Shown here one piece after another: positions 1 to 13,500 of a stretch of DNA of 64,000 nucleotides (positions are counted from its first letter, which is position 1; every line of letters starts with the position of its first letter). The stretch covers positions 1-64,000 of the forward strand of contig JABVXV010000052.1 in assembly GCA_013365325.1 (NCBI GenBank), in the 5' to 3' direction. The stretch is from Dipetalonema caudispina (taxonomy: Eukaryota > Nematoda > Chromadorea > Rhabditida > Onchocercidae). The position numbers and the translations under genes are program-made. Below the pieces are notes generated by a model. The model had not been told where the DNA came from. It did not search any database and saw only the letters and a program-made list of their open reading frames with translations.

Positions 1-490
1 ATAATTAAGAAGGACCGATACTTTGGTATAGGACCAGGCGATTACGTATTGGTAAGGCATTCACTAATAAATATAACGGAATCAGTGATTGTAGCAAAAT
101 AGTATAAGTCAAGTGTTTTTGTCGATATAGTCTGTTGCTTATATATGATGAACACATCAACTAGCAGAAATGCTGGGAAGCGAAAATTTCCTTAATTATA
201 AATATTGTTATGCTGTCCATCATATACAATCTTTCTATTGATTATGTATTAGGAAACAAAATTGCAATTAGAATGGTGTATCAAAAGCAAAAAGATTACG
301 ATTCATTTTGCGGAAATGGTGCGGACGACAGTATTCTAATTTAAGTAAAGAGTCCTTTCATTATGTCAAGAGTTATTCGTCCTCTCTAAGCCTTCCATAT
401 CTTCTGAAGAAATGGTATAATTGGAGAGCTTTTGTCGCGGGCATAATAAAAGAACTGTCAATTGTTAGCGTACTGCAGAATAGTGAGTAA
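1..490 (+). CDS. Possible 3' end of a gene entering from the left edge
   Basis: Two open stretches join in phase. Positions 1-51 are open and end at a GTAAGG donor. Positions 272-490 follow an AATTAG acceptor and stay open for 72 codons to a TAA stop. The joined C-terminus is basic and aromatic (for example RKWCGRQYSNL and LLKKWYNWRAF) and resembles no family I know. The frame agreement between donor and acceptor is the only support, and a 72-codon frame can occur by chance. If real, the gene starts outside the window. It could equally be noise. Confidence 0.28.
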
Positions 491-2219
491 GCTTGGACTG
501 TCCGGATCCTACATAATTACTACATTTGCATCAGTTTATAACCGAAACCATGACCCTTCGGTGACCTGATGCTGATCCTAACATGCAGAACATCCGCACT
601 TACCCATAGAAATAAAAACATTTTACTGTTTCTGCCACACGAAATCATGAATGAAAGGGAAAGAGTGTAGCGATATGGGAGAGGTAAGAGAAAGGGAGAA
701 TGGATATTCACACTGATAGTGATGTTGACCAGCAATGGGAAGGAGTCGAAGATCGTCGTAATTTCTGGATTTCGATCTTTCCCATGATATCGGTGTGATA
801 ACATCCATGATATATTAATGAGTTATCTGTGTAAGGTCAAGTAAATAAACTGAAATTACCGTAAAGTAATTGAAATCTAATTTTTGTTATCATTTATGAG
901 ATAGTGATTGAATTTCTAGAATAGTGGCAAAAGAATATTCAACAAATTTGAACTATTTCAACACTTCGGTATGATAGAAGCAAATGGCATAAGCGTAGTA
1001 ATCTCTTAGTGACAGAAGAATCCTTCTCGAGTTCGAAAAGTATACAAACAAAAACAATATTTTCATTAAAAAAATGGTTCAAGTAAATCTAAACAGAATA
1101 GATGAGAGACTTCTCGTTTATATAACTGATTAAGTCCTTTTGTTTTATTTATTACATACATTTAAACAAATTTATTTTGCTGTTAATTAGCAATAAGTAA
1201 ATGACAAGTTTTTTTAACCATGCAATTTAAATAACTTAATTTTCATTTTTTTTTTTCTTTTTTTTACAGAACTTCAATTTTATGTATAATGAAATAATAT
1301 TTTGATTTTGAAAAAACTCCTAACAGGTAGTAATTTTCATTACTTAATAGGGAACGAATTAAACGCAAGCATTAAACATTCATATTATTTCGCCATAACA
1401 GGGATAATTTTAGGTTAATTAAAGTATTCTATTCAATTATTTTGAATGAGGTTCATAATATCTGCCATTTTTGCATATTTGAGTTTATTCGCTATCAATG
1501 GAACGAACAAAACATAATTCAAAGAATTGGCTTAATTTTAGGAATCAAAATAATTTCAGCTAACAGTTATTTTGATACGCTAACATTTAAATATTCTTCC
1601 GCAACGATCATTTTTTTGTATGAAATTAATTAAGTTTCTCCTAATTTAGCAATACTATAATTTACTTTCAGTGCTTCTTGTTCTGAATCGTAAATTTTTA
1701 CAATTTTATATCATTATAGCAAAGCCAATACAACTGTTGCAGAAGAATGAATATTTATGCAAAAATGGATTGCTGTACTGTATCGTAGCGGTTTTGTCGA
1801 AACTTTTTTATATTTAAAAAGGAACTGCTATGTTCATAATTGACCTTAAGTTCTTGAAGTACTGTATACTTAACCTCTTACCAGTAGCAAAAGAAAATTG
1901 ATATGCTATTTCTCTTGTTTTTATATCAAAAAAAGTACGATGATAAGCAATCTGACAAAGGAATCAGTCACTTACTTTACATTTATGTTTCATTTCACAA
2001 TCATACTTTATTACATCAGTTACTGGTTACTTAGGGCAGATATCAAAGTGAAATTTTGCAAATTTACAGGAAGAAGAATGAATCATTTACAATATTAAAA
2101 ACGTAACTGAACAGTTAACAAACATTTTGTTTTTAGTTTTACTTGGTGAGTGTTATAGAGCGGTCTATTTATTGTTGCAGTACTTTTTTTTTTTTTTTTT
2201 TTCGTGAAAATAAAGCAAT
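491..2219. other. Non-coding stretch upstream of the first PDZ gene
   Basis: No convincing exon on either strand. The DNA is AT-rich with oligo-T runs, including about 18 T between 2184 and 2202. A TTGTTGCAG at 2172-2180, 39 bp before the PDZ start codon, is a good candidate spliced-leader acceptor for that gene. A promoter presumably lies here, but I see no recognisable element. Confidence 0.5.
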
Positions 2220-5171
2220 ATGGCAAGATCACTGCAACAGAAATCATACGAAAGAACCAAAAAGGGCAGCAATTTTCCAACTGAAATAACGGTATGCTTA
2301 TTTCAAAATTCATTTGAAGTATCTTTATTTGATAACTTATTAACTTTATTCTCGACTCCTAACCTTATGTTGTATCTGAAGTGATTTGGATCAAGAAGTT
2401 GAATAAGTAGTTAGATGATATGATTAATTTCAGGTAACAGTGATTTTAAAGAAGCCTTTTGGTTTAAGAATCAACAAAGGTGATCTGAGGGTAGGTTTCT
2501 GGATCATACGAAAAAATCGCCTCTGCGAAGTGTTGAATGATAATTGATTATATTCAATCTCAAAAACGAAACCGAGCAGGGAAGTAGTGAAACTCTTTTG
2601 TGCCATGTTTAGTAGTAGAATTGAACTTTTCACCACATAATCATTTAGGATAGACTGGTTCACAAATAAAAATATGAGGAAATAAGCGGGTAAATAATCC
2701 AGGAAGACAGAAAAGAAGTTGAACAATTCTCAAAATTATACATCACTTTATTTATGATCTACCAGACTTTTCAACTTCGTGGTCTCTTTATTTAGACATT
2801 ACAGATAGCTTTCTTTTGAGTCACCTAAAAGTATGACAATGTTTCCTCATGGCCCTTCCCGAGGATAATAAATACTGTAACTTTATAATTGTTGTTATTT
2901 CTCACTATTATTCACTTGTATTGCTTGCTTCTAGGAATTCATTCGTCCGGGTACATATTCTGCGAGTTATAGGTCATAGTTGATTCCCTTTTCTAACTAC
3001 AAAAATTTGAAATGCAGGTGACATTAGTGGAGTCCAGTGGTTCATCAGTTGGACAAGTGGGCGTGGGTGATAAAATTATTGCGATAAATCATGAAAAATT
3101 ACAAACAGTTAAGGATCTGAATGAACAACTTTCTAAAGCAGGAAAAGTACGTACCTTTTTCGAGTTGTGATCATAGTCTGCATCATTTTCGTTTATTTAT
3201 TAAATGTATATTTTAAGTGCAAGTAGAGCTAATTACTTTATAATATTAATTTAAATTTTCTCATGATTTCATTGTCCAAGATATCTTGTTTATCCTCGGT
3301 TTAATGATGTTTCCTTTGAAGGGCTAAAAGTATAATTACGAATTGTAATCGTATTTCTAAACTATCCGAGTAATCTCAAAGTCCTATTCTTTCAAATTAG
3401 GACGCAAAGTAAAGTTTGTTACTTTACTAGGAGGCAAAAGTTACCTTGGAACGATGTGGTTTTTCATGTTGCAAACATATGATTACTACCGTTGAAACAT
3501 TGGCTATTGAAAAGGGCAGTTCATTGAAGGTATTGCGAGCTATTGAAATGTATATGGTATGGTACTTGTGATGTTATATTTATAAAGTTTATTAATTTAA
3601 ATGAAAATTCAAAATAAACTGCTGACATCCTGATATTTCTTATTTCCTGCGGAAAATCTTCAGAATATCGTGTGCATTTAACGGTGGCAAAGAGTTTTTA
3701 GGTGCAAATTCGAATAGATTCATTTCCGGATATGGATCTAGGTCAGGAACTTGGCTTATCCGTAAAGTACGACAATAAAGAGCAATTGCAAGTAGCAAGT
3801 GTCATACCTGGGAGCTTGGCATCTGTACATCTTCGACCTGGCGATATTATTAAGTTAATTTTCTACTTAGTGAAAGTTAATTAGATTACAATCTTACAAA
3901 AAAGAATGAAAATTAAATCGTCTAAATCATATAATTGGAAAATTTTATCATTTGTTTGCTGCTAATTAATATCAAAACAAATCTGCTTGAATACATATAA
4001 TTAAATAAAACAACACATCAATTTTATAACTGTGATTTAAAAGCCTCTCATCTATCCTATTTAGGTATTAGTTTTTAATAGAAGCATTTTTGTAAACGTT
4101 TTCAGATTGATTTATTTTATTGAATAAAACCAATGTAAATGAAAATTAATAGTAATAAATAATGCCTTGACAATTAATTAGTGTTAAAGTGAGTGAAATT
4201 GAAAAGAATTAAACGAAAAAGAATTTGATTTAAAAAATATTAAGAAAAGAATCAATTTAACAAAAATTACAGAGAAGTAAATGGCGAATACATTACAAGT
4301 AAAACGATGTTAGCTTTTTGGATAAGGCATGGCTTTGACACCAAAAGACAGGTATAACTGCAGAATTAAGCAATAGTTTGGGAGGGGTGAAGTGGAAATC
4401 TATTTTAATACTAAAATTTGATGAAATCAATGCAACTCTCTTGCACATATGATAAAAGATAATTTCATTGACTTCGTTTTGCAGAAGATTTCTAAGATTC
4501 TGACAATAGCCAGGTTGGATTTGAAGTAGAAGCATGAGAATTTTTTTACTCTTCTCTCGAAATTAGTTAGAAGTAGTTCTAGAGAAGCGACATTGTTTCA
4601 TTAAATGAATATTCCTGCCTATGTTATGCAATTTAAAGCAAAAGAATAGACTTTTTAAAGGGATGTTTGAAGTTTCAGATACAAATATTGATTCAGACGG
4701 GAGTTGAAGCTGATACGCATATTGAAATGCCTGAAGATGTACAACATATAGCGCAAAAACAGGTCTGGAAGCTTTGTGAGATTAAAAAGTTAATATTATA
4801 ACAGTTTTAACGGTAATGTGAGATATTATGGACCAGAATTATGATTTCTAGTTACGAATAAGATCAAATCACTGTTAGTGAGACGGGAGTTGAAGCTGAT
4901 ACGCATATTGAAATTATCGCCAAGTATCACTAACACCTACCTATCAGATGTATTTCTTTATTTAATTGGACCATTCAATTAGCAAAGTATTTATTTACAG
5001 CTGACGATTTTAAAAAGTATGAAATTACCAAAATCCCTGATGAGTTTGATGAAACAAACTAGTTCTCCAATTGGAAAGCACGTCACAATTTCTACAGAAG
5101 AACCGAAAGAAATGGGGATAGGCAGTGATTACGATGAGACAACGCTGAAGCGCGTCCACAAAAACAATTGA
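2220..5171 (+). CDS. Two-PDZ-domain protein, copy A
   Basis: Eight exons: 2220-2291, 2434-2490, 3018-3146, 3431-3529, 3702-3853, 4273-4351, 4679-4762, 5001-5171. All phases agree and the product is 280 aa. The first PDZ domain covers about residues 25-115, with the carboxylate-binding loop KPFGLRI, then a GDKIIAIN strand and a closing beta strand around VTLERC. The second covers about 132-205, with loop LGLSV, then SVHLRPGDIIKEVNG. The C-terminal tail is basic. PDZ domains bind C-terminal peptides and build scaffolds. No enzyme domain, membrane segment or signal peptide is visible. The start was chosen because the ATG opens an in-phase first exon 39 bp after a trans-splice-like acceptor. It has a close paralog at 17.1-19.5 kb. 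Domain call is firm; ligand and cellular role are unknown. Confidence 0.85.
4695..4914 (+). repeat. Exact 34-bp direct repeat: exon 7 segment copied into intron 7
   Basis: The 34 bases at 4695-4728, inside exon 7 of PDZ copy A, recur without mismatch at 4881-4914 in the following intron. The flanks on both sides differ. The second copy has no splice acceptor or donor matching the exon, so it looks like a small recent duplication and not an alternative exon. Confidence 0.9.
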
Positions 5172-5227
5172 AAATTGATGTGTAGCAAAAAATTTCCTTA
5201 TTTTTGTCAGTTCCTTACAATGCATGA

Positions 5228-5233
5228 AATAAA
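5228..5233 (+). terminator. Polyadenylation signal for PDZ copy A
   Basis: AATAAA lies 57 bp downstream of the TGA stop on the coding strand, the only canonical signal in this short convergent gap. Confidence 0.6.
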
Positions 5234-5427
5234 GTTCCGTTTAAATAAACAACCGCCAGACCGTTATAGACCGGATTGCTACTGGTGCATGCGAAACAAT
5301 AACGATTCAGTTCCACAATGCGATGGAGTGGCTTTTCTGAAGTTGTAAATTGCAGCACAGAATCTATGATTTCCTGATCAAACTTGACTTGCACATTATA
5401 AACACGGGTGACAAGTACTAATGATAT

Positions 5428-5433
5428 TTTATT
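5428..5433 (-). terminator. Polyadenylation signal for rpl-10
   Basis: AATAAA on the minus strand lies about 33 bp past the L10 stop codon. The two convergent transcripts therefore end within roughly 200 bp of each other. Confidence 0.6.
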
Positions 5434-5465
5434 CAAAAAACAAACATGACAATAGTTAACAACTT

Positions 5466-6853
5466 TTAAATAGGGTTGTGAATCCATTTTGATAGTGGAC
5501 CATGCTCTCGCACAAGTTTGCATGTTGCACCATCTGGTACCAAACGTCCTTCTCCACGCATTTTCTCGTATTCGTCTTTATCCCATTTTGTAAAGCCCCA
5601 CTTCCTTGATACCACAATAAGCTGACGGCCAGGGAACTTGAATTTTGCTCTTCGAAAAGCTTCTACTGCATGCTCTTCGTGCTGAACATAGGCAACTACC
5701 AATTCTCTAAGATTTTTACGATATTGGCAGGCTAAAGAACTAACCTATATATAGAACGAAAACTTTGCTCAGAAAGCATTTCTGGCTCATATTTAATAGA
5801 AGAATAAGCCACTGAATTTCGTTGTTAAATCAGGATGTCATAGGAAGTGGCATTTACCTTTCAATTCGGTGCAAGAATCCTCATTTGGGATTTCGCTATG
5901 AAGTTATTTATAATAAACAACTCAACATACGCTGCTCGGACAAAGATGTAGATTTATTCTTACTTTTATTGTAAGTCGAGCAATGTCTTCTCCTAAATAA
6001 CTTTTCTTAAACAAAACGAACCTGTTCCTTGACTCGTACTGATATCAATATGTCACCGATATCAACTCGTGCAACTAAGCCTTGAGGTTTACCAAAAGCT
6101 CCTCGCATTCCAGTTTGCAAGCGATCAGCACCTGCACATGATAACATTTTATTGATGCGTACAACATGGTATGGGTGCTTACGCACACGCATATGGAAAC
6201 CGTCCTTGCCACAGTTCTTCACCATATACTTGTTGGCACAAATACGAGCTGCCTGAAGATGGAAAACATTTGCAAATTTGGATTATACACCTCGTGATAT
6301 GAAGTCATAACCTTTCTACAACAAGGTTATCTCAAGCGTTTTCGAATGAAGATAAGAATTACTGAGATTTAAATTTCATCTACTCCTGAATGAAATATAC
6401 TGCACAGAAAATGGTATGACAGAGAACAATCAACTAATGACCTATAACAATTACAATTACAGGCTATTCTGATTTTCCTGAATCTTCTCTAGCTCGCAAA
6501 TGATTTGTGCGTTGTCATGAAATTACAGAACAAAGAAGCACGACTGACAAGATCAAAGTAAAGGATAAAAGTTTCTTGGAATTTTACATAAGTTCAATTT
6601 TGGCAATTCTTTGAAGACTTCTACGAAGTTCAAACTAAGCTACAAAAGAACATACCTCAAGCGCTTCCGATGAAAGATGCTCCCGTTCATTGGACATTAA
6701 GTGCACACATAGTGGAAATTCATCCACTGTAGCTTTCTTCTTGCCCAAATCAAAGATACGGATTTTTGGATCTGGAACACCGCGACAGAATCGAGACTTT
6801 GGATATGGCTTGTTCTTTATATAACGGTAACACCTAGCTGGTCGTCGTCCCAT
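5466..6853 (-). CDS. rpl-10: Large ribosomal subunit protein L10 (uL16, QM family)
   Basis: Three exons on the minus strand: 6853-6656, 6252-6022, 5681-5466, all joining in phase 0. The product is 214 aa, the usual eukaryotic L10 length. Family signatures are unmistakable: the start [35 protein letters not shown], the loop [21 protein letters not shown], and [11 protein letters not shown]10 sits in the 60S subunit near the peptidyl-transferase and P-site region and is needed for late 60S maturation and subunit joining. The C-terminus (KWIHNPI) differs from the usual KWR-type ending but aligns without a gap. A minus-strand TTTTTAG ends only 3 bp before the ATG, consistent with spliced-leader addition and a tiny 5' UTR. 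It is divergent from the small gene starting at 7038. Confidence 0.98.
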
Positions 6854-7037
6854 TTTCTAAAAACTTCAAATTTAATTAACTACTTGATAGACGAGAAGCG
6901 TAGTGCAACTACACATCATACAACTTTCCACGCCTTCTCTATTCATAAATCTACAAATTATGCATTTCTGATAGTGGTGATTGTAGCAATTACCACATTT
7001 GCATACCCCTCAGCAATTTAGCAAGTCAAACCCTCCA

Positions 7038-8576
7038 ATGCCAGCTAACCTGACCCCCCCTAAAACTGCCAAACCACCAGTTGAACCTCAATTTACCAAA
7101 CAGGACCGGAACAGCCTGTTGCAGCGTTCTGACTCCTTGTTTCGGGTAAGTTTGTTTGTTATTCCCGAGAAGTATCGGGAGGTTCTGCTCATGTTTTTGG
7201 TAAGTTTGTGGACTTTTATTTATTAGAGTTAATTTTGGCAACTTCGAGAACATTTCGAAGACGAATGAGTGGCATTTTTGTGGGTTAAAGAAAAGGACAT
7301 AAAATAATTTGCATATTCTAAAACATCAAGCAACATTTAAATTAATGTAAAACTCTCTGAACTTGTAAGTCATTGCAATGAGTGCTAATTATTGATTTGA
7401 TAAGCTGATGGATGATCAAATTTCTTTCTTATATTTCCATCCTTTTGTTGACTTTTCAACAAAATGAACTCGCTTAACAGTCCAATACACTTTTGTACTG
7501 TTAGAAAGCCGTATCGTTCACTGCAATGAGAAAACTTTCGTAGGCAGATATTGTTAATGATAGGAGAGTCTTGACTTGCAGTGCTGGAAACGATCTTCAA
7601 AATAATGAATTCGTTGGATTTATCGCTTTGTCATTTTACGATTTTTGTTCGAGTGAACAATTATTGCTGTCATAGAGGTTACTTTTTCTTATGTGTTAGT
7701 TCTTATTCTTTAATAAATTTTGTTTAGAAGAAAGATTTGGAAATATTCTGATTGTTCAAATCGTTGATAACTGATAAAATGCATCAGTGGATATTGATTT
7801 AACTACTTATGTCAAAATACTTCTCAGATGGCAGTTGTTTTTGATGAAACGTTTTGAGCCCAGGGTATCCTATGTATGGCGTGCTTATAATATCTAATCT
7901 GTAACGGTTGTAACTTTAGAAATATCGAATAATAAAAGTAAAGATGTTGAGACATTCAGGAAGTTTGTATCCAAATTTTACTGTTTTTGGTGATAGTGAA
8001 AAGGCGTAAATATAAATGAACGACAGTTACTGAGGATTAAGTTTTCCTTTTAAACCGGGATCTTTCACTTTTCTCCGCACATGGTGTATTGATATTTTGG
8101 AAAGATAGTTTTTCATCTTTCCGATTATCAAAACACGAGTTACGCTTCTTATCTTGGTCATGTATAATGTTCAAGTGTTATTTTGATAATTTGATTCCCT
8201 TGTACGAATTCACATACTCTTTACGAACTGTTATTATGGCAGTAGAGTTTTGATATGACGATGAAGTACATTTCTTAGAGGTAACATGAATGGATTTCTT
8301 TGAAAAGTTCGTTTTCAATCAGATGAATCCAACACTGTCCAGTTGTGTTGAATGCAATTTGTTCAATCATTCCGTGTCTGGTTGTTTGTAAATTTTGCGC
8401 TTGCCTTTAAACTTACCTACTACCAACTTTTTTTTTTTTTTTTTTTGCAGCACTGTATTTTGGTTCAGCTGCCCATTATCCCTGATACATTGCTGCTAGC
8501 AGAGCAGGAGAAACTTGGTAGACTTCTATTTGAAGGATATGATTTACAGCTCAACTTCGCTTTTTGCCAGCTGTAA
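7038..8576 (+). CDS. Small unknown protein, two exons
   Basis: Exons 7038-7145 and 8451-8576 give a 77-aa product. The donor CGG/GTAAGT and the acceptor (a long T run ending in TTGCAG) are strong, and the phase agrees. The N-terminus is Pro/Lys-rich (LTPPKTAKPPVEP). The C-terminal half is helical-looking, with LLLAEQEKLGRLLFEGYDLQ. A TCAG 23 bp upstream of the ATG could be a trans-splice site. I do not recognise the family. A GTAGAC within exon 2 could act as an alternative donor, so the C-terminus is uncertain. The gene diverges from rpl-10 across only 184 bp, so the two may share a promoter. Confidence 0.45.
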
Positions 8577-10529
8577 ATCACATTCTTCGAATATATGTAT
8601 CCTTTCTCCTTGTTTCCATCCACTTCAGTTAAAACTGGGAAAAGTGGGATCGTTCCGTCTGAATGATAATCATATTTTCCTCGATTTACATTTCATAACT
8701 GTACTTGTCCCAATACAATTCATTATCAGTTCCTGCTCACTGCATTATGAGAAAGCTATTTAAAATTAATAAAGAGACAGTTCATAGGGAAACTACTATT
8801 GTCGCAAAAAAGACGTAGAAACACAGTGTGGGGGAGGAAGGGAAGAGACAAAAAAATGCATCAAATGTTATTTATGGGCTGATTTATACTGGTCATATTG
8901 AAAGATTTCCAGACTTACACCTTTCATATGCTTCTGATTATAAAGTATCGAACTGTAATCCGAATTTTATCCAGAATTTTTTCTTGTGCGTGAGTTGAAA
9001 AGAGTTGTGCATCGGTTTATGACTTGCCGTTTGCCATTCCATAAGATCCCACAGAGAAGAGGACAAAGGAATGACTGAAATGCGTTTTTTTTCTTTTTTG
9101 TTCGTTACAAGACTTAGACGACGTTGTCTAATTAATGTTACTATCAGTAATGATTGTTATGGATGCAAAACAAGATGACTGAATTGAGCTAACTTTAAAA
9201 ACAAACGAAATACCACACAAATATTTTACAGTAATAACAAACAACCAGACAAAGATTACGGCATAGATTTTTACAACAATCGCACTGATGTGATCCTTCG
9301 AGCAACACGTTAGGAAACCTACCAAAGTGTCCGTAATGCGCGTGCTGAGTAACAAAATCTTCGCGAATGTGGAAGTAAGGAAGGGTTTAAAAAAAAATGG
9401 AATGCACCATACAAATGGCCAGCTAGAAAAAAATTAAGTCAAAGGCACTTAATTCTTTCCTAATGAAGATCCCTTAACCACGCGAAATATTTTAAATAAT
9501 GAGAGTTTAGTGAGTATGAGACAAAGAAATAACCGCGAACGCACAGCTATTATAAGAGGAAAGAAATAAACATGAAAACAGAAAGGCCAAAACATGAATA
9601 TGCACAACATTCAGTTGTATATTTAAGAACTGTATAAGGACTTGTTCAAACAATATAGACCAAAAAGCAATTCACAATAATCATAGAAAACAATAATTTC
9701 TGGAACAATAACGAAGGATGCTCCTATGCTGGTAATGATTAAGTCCATAAAAAACATTCAATATTGCCTGTTTCGTATAAAATCTTTCAGCATAAGCTAG
9801 GTATGGTTTCACTTGACAAGACACATAATGAATCACTGCGCAGTTGCATCGTTCGAGAAAATAATTCACAGATGGAAATTTACATTTTAATAAATATCCT
9901 CCTGTTCAAATGGAAAATTTTGGTCCAAAAGGTTAGTATTACTGTCGCATTAAGTTCAGTTACTGAAACAATCGTCCTGAATCAACACATGACGTAATAC
10001 TCACAAATGAATCCTTTAATTTTACGGTTAGCAAGGATTTATATTACGTACTCCGCAAAAGATTTTGACAATCCAAATAAAAAAGACTTGCGAAATTAAA
10101 TTTTCCAAATTTCACAGAAAGGTTACCATAAATACTCGTTTTCAGTAAAAAAAAAAATGATATTTGTATGCTGCGAAGAATATATTTGTCGTTGCTGTCA
10201 ACCTTAAGCTACAAATATTTTCGTAGTTCCTAGTCGTAAGCCGGCAATATTGCTCATATCACTGATTTCTTCATTGACTAACAAATTCTAAGGAATCAGC
10301 CCCACTCCAACTTTAACGGTACAGTTTCCTACCCGATTAAGGATAATACGTTCTACTACAAAATTAATCAGGTCTTGAAATGTAACGGTTCTACCCTGTG
10401 GTAAGAAAATATTTTCATTACTTCAAATATTTCGGGAAATAAAATACGAGTTCATCCAGATAATCAAAGATGATCTTTTCAGTTTTTAAAGAAAATCAGC
10501 CTTGGTATAAAATAACAAAAACATTGATA
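8577..10529. other. Non-coding stretch between convergent genes
   Basis: Lies between the 3' ends of the small + strand gene and the minus-strand Tribbles gene. Several 60-75-codon frames occur (for example 9128-9355 minus), but none has convincing splice sites, homology or a good start. No RNA gene or repeat seen. Confidence 0.5.
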
Positions 10530-13500
10530 CTATGCTATTCTAGGCGCAGCTGAAGTTGCATTACCAACAGTAGTAGTGGTGGTAGCAATAACAGGAGCAG
10601 AATGTAAGGAAGAAGACGATTCGTCGGTATTCTCTTCAGTGACTGCTGTGGCGAAAGACGAGTCAGCCATGATGTCACGCATTATTTGCAAATGTCGTTG
10701 AACGTTACGCATTGCAGACGAGAAAGCTGGCACCACCTGGTCTTCATTTTCGTTGTTCATCTTCAAAAAGCAATAAAAACTTATCATTTCTACTTTATTC
10801 GGTTCTTTTCATGTAGATTGAGAGACCAGAACTTTGCTGAATCAACCTCTAAGCAGTTTTAAAAACAGTAATTAATTCTTTGCTTCCAACAAACTTGATC
10901 GAAAAAAACCAAAAAATAGTATGCGGAAATGTAGACATAAATTACACAAACACACTTCGAGAAAATTCAAAGAAAAGCTGATTGGGAAGTTAAAAATCAC
11001 CTTCATGATTCGTCGTGTGAATTCAAAAGCTGGATTACTGATTACGCCGAGAAGTGCAACACGAGAAGATGGTATTTCTAGCCAGCCTTAAGAGAATTAA
11101 GCAAATTTATACATGTATGAACTTGACAGTGAACAACAGAAATAAAATTTTAAAACATATACCAGCGAATCTACGCTAACAGATTTGATAATTTAAATAC
11201 CTGGTAAAACAGAACGAAATGATATAATATTAGAGTCGTCCAAATATTGTTCATCCAATGGTATATAAAGGAGTTGTTCAGCGGTGGGACGCTCTGACGG
11301 TTCTTTTCGCAACATGCCAAAAATTAAAGCACGTGCTGCAAAAAGTAATTTCCTAGCTGCTTCAAGTTGAAAACGTGCATATACACCACAATTATGAATG
11401 CTTCGAAATGATAACACTTTACTAGAAATAAAGCGAATATGAATTTTGTCAAGAGTAACACCACCAATGGGTTTCCGAAAAGATCCACTGTATGAAGTAA
11501 TAATATGTACCTGTCTGTGATACTGGAATCTCTGATGGGATACTAAATTTTGCTTTCAGAATTCGGTAAAACAATCTTTGGGGTGTTGCATCATTGAAAG
11601 GATAACTGCAAAAATTTCTGATGAAGAACTGCAAACCATGTTAGCTTTCTTCATGCCCTATTTGATCCTCTCCAGACCCTATTCTTCTTGATATAAGAAT
11701 AGAGATGAAAGTCGGACTTCACAGTGTCTCAATTATTTTGGACACAAACCTTCCGAATAATAAAACATAGAACAGGACTCCTAACGCCCAAATGTCAGCT
11801 GGGCGACCGGCATATTCGGGAGAATCTTTCAATATTTCAGGGGCAACATATGCTGGACAACTGTGTCTATCACGTAACCGATCATCTTTGATGTCCTCGC
11901 AAACAAAAACATCAAATATATCTCGAAGTCTCAACTGTGTCCTGAAATTTTGCTAATTAATCCCAGTAAGGCACTGGATACAGAGGGTCGCCAAAGAAAA
12001 AAAGGAAATTTTGAATAGCGGGCAGACAAAAAAACTTGCATCTGTTTGTCAGTGAAGACGAACTTCCGTAGTTTGACGTCACGTACAACAATTCCACAGG
12101 CATGACAAAAAGCAATTCCTCTCACAATTTTTGAAAACAGTGAAAATGCTTCGCTTTCTGAAAGCTTAACCTTGCCCGCCTGAACCTTACTGTGCAGCGT
12201 ACCGTACTGCCAATTGGAAAACATAAAACGCTGGCCATTATTATCCGTACATACTTCCGTCCCTGAGGACAGCACAAATTCTCTGAAAAGAAAAGGAACA
12301 TTAATAATCCAGAGTAATATAACATTCAAATCATTTCCTTAAAAAAATTCAAGAAGAAAGCACAGAATGTTCCTGTCCAATCCTGACATAGCTTATTTTT
12401 TCACTCTGGAAAGTTTTTTTTCATATAATGTTATTCCTTTCACAGCTAATAACAATATATGAAAACCTCATCTCCTCCAGATCCTCATATTTCCAATAAT
12501 TTTCGGCTTCATTCAGACGACTTGCGATTGTCAACAGTTTCATATATTGTTCATTGTCGATGAGCTGAAAAAGATATAAAAAGTTGAGAAATTTGGATTT
12601 CTGGACTTATTTTTTGATATCATAGAGAAATGTTCAAACCATGAATTTCGGTTTTTAGCTGAATACTGAAATTATATTCTATATAAAATATTTTGCGATG
12701 CAGTTGTTGCTGACCTGACAAGTTTTCACAATTTTTTTCTCGATGTGATAAGCTATAAATTCTTTCCCAGCACCAACTAGCTGATAACCACAAACCACAG
12801 TATTATTTACTTCTGGCCATGTCCGATTTCTCTGAAATAAGTTACATGAAAACTCAAAAATTAATTACAAAAATAATACTCTATAGTGTAACAGTGGAGG
12901 TTATCTACCAACCTTTGTCGAGTCCTTAGCATAACAAAGTGGACTTTTCGATTGACTGTCACTCAGTTCTGACAAAGTAAAGTCGCTATGTGCTGCTCCA
13001 ACATCTCGTGAACGTTTTTTCGCATCACTTCCACTATCTTCTGAAGGAATCGTAACGCTTAATAACAAACTCTACTTCAGGATTTTGTTTAGCAAACTAT
13101 GACAAATGATACCGAAGTAAACTATCTTTGTAAAGTGAAACAGTTGCAAAATCCCCTATCAAATAAGTGGTCTGGAGAAGTCGACCCATAATTACAATGC
13201 TGTTCAAGTCCTTTTTTATATCTTTATCACTCAAAAAATATATTCTGCAGCTGGCATATGCTGCTAAAAATACTTCAGTATTTGAGATAGGCTTCGTTTG
13301 TCAACATATTTCAAACAGAAATTTTTTATCTCTGATTTATGAAATTTTGAGATCTACTTCAAGATGTAAAAATTTTAATTACAGATCTGAAAGCTCAGAA
13401 TTATTGGCGATTTGCTGCGCAAACAATGCTCCCACTTAGTAAGCACTAATTATGATTTCGCTGTGACAGTCATAGCCGATCAAAATTCGAAAACAATTTA

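Noticed and set aside
9128..9355. 75-codon hydrophobic minus-strand frame
   Set aside because: No splice sites, no recognisable domain, and AT-rich hydrophobic frames of this size are expected by chance.
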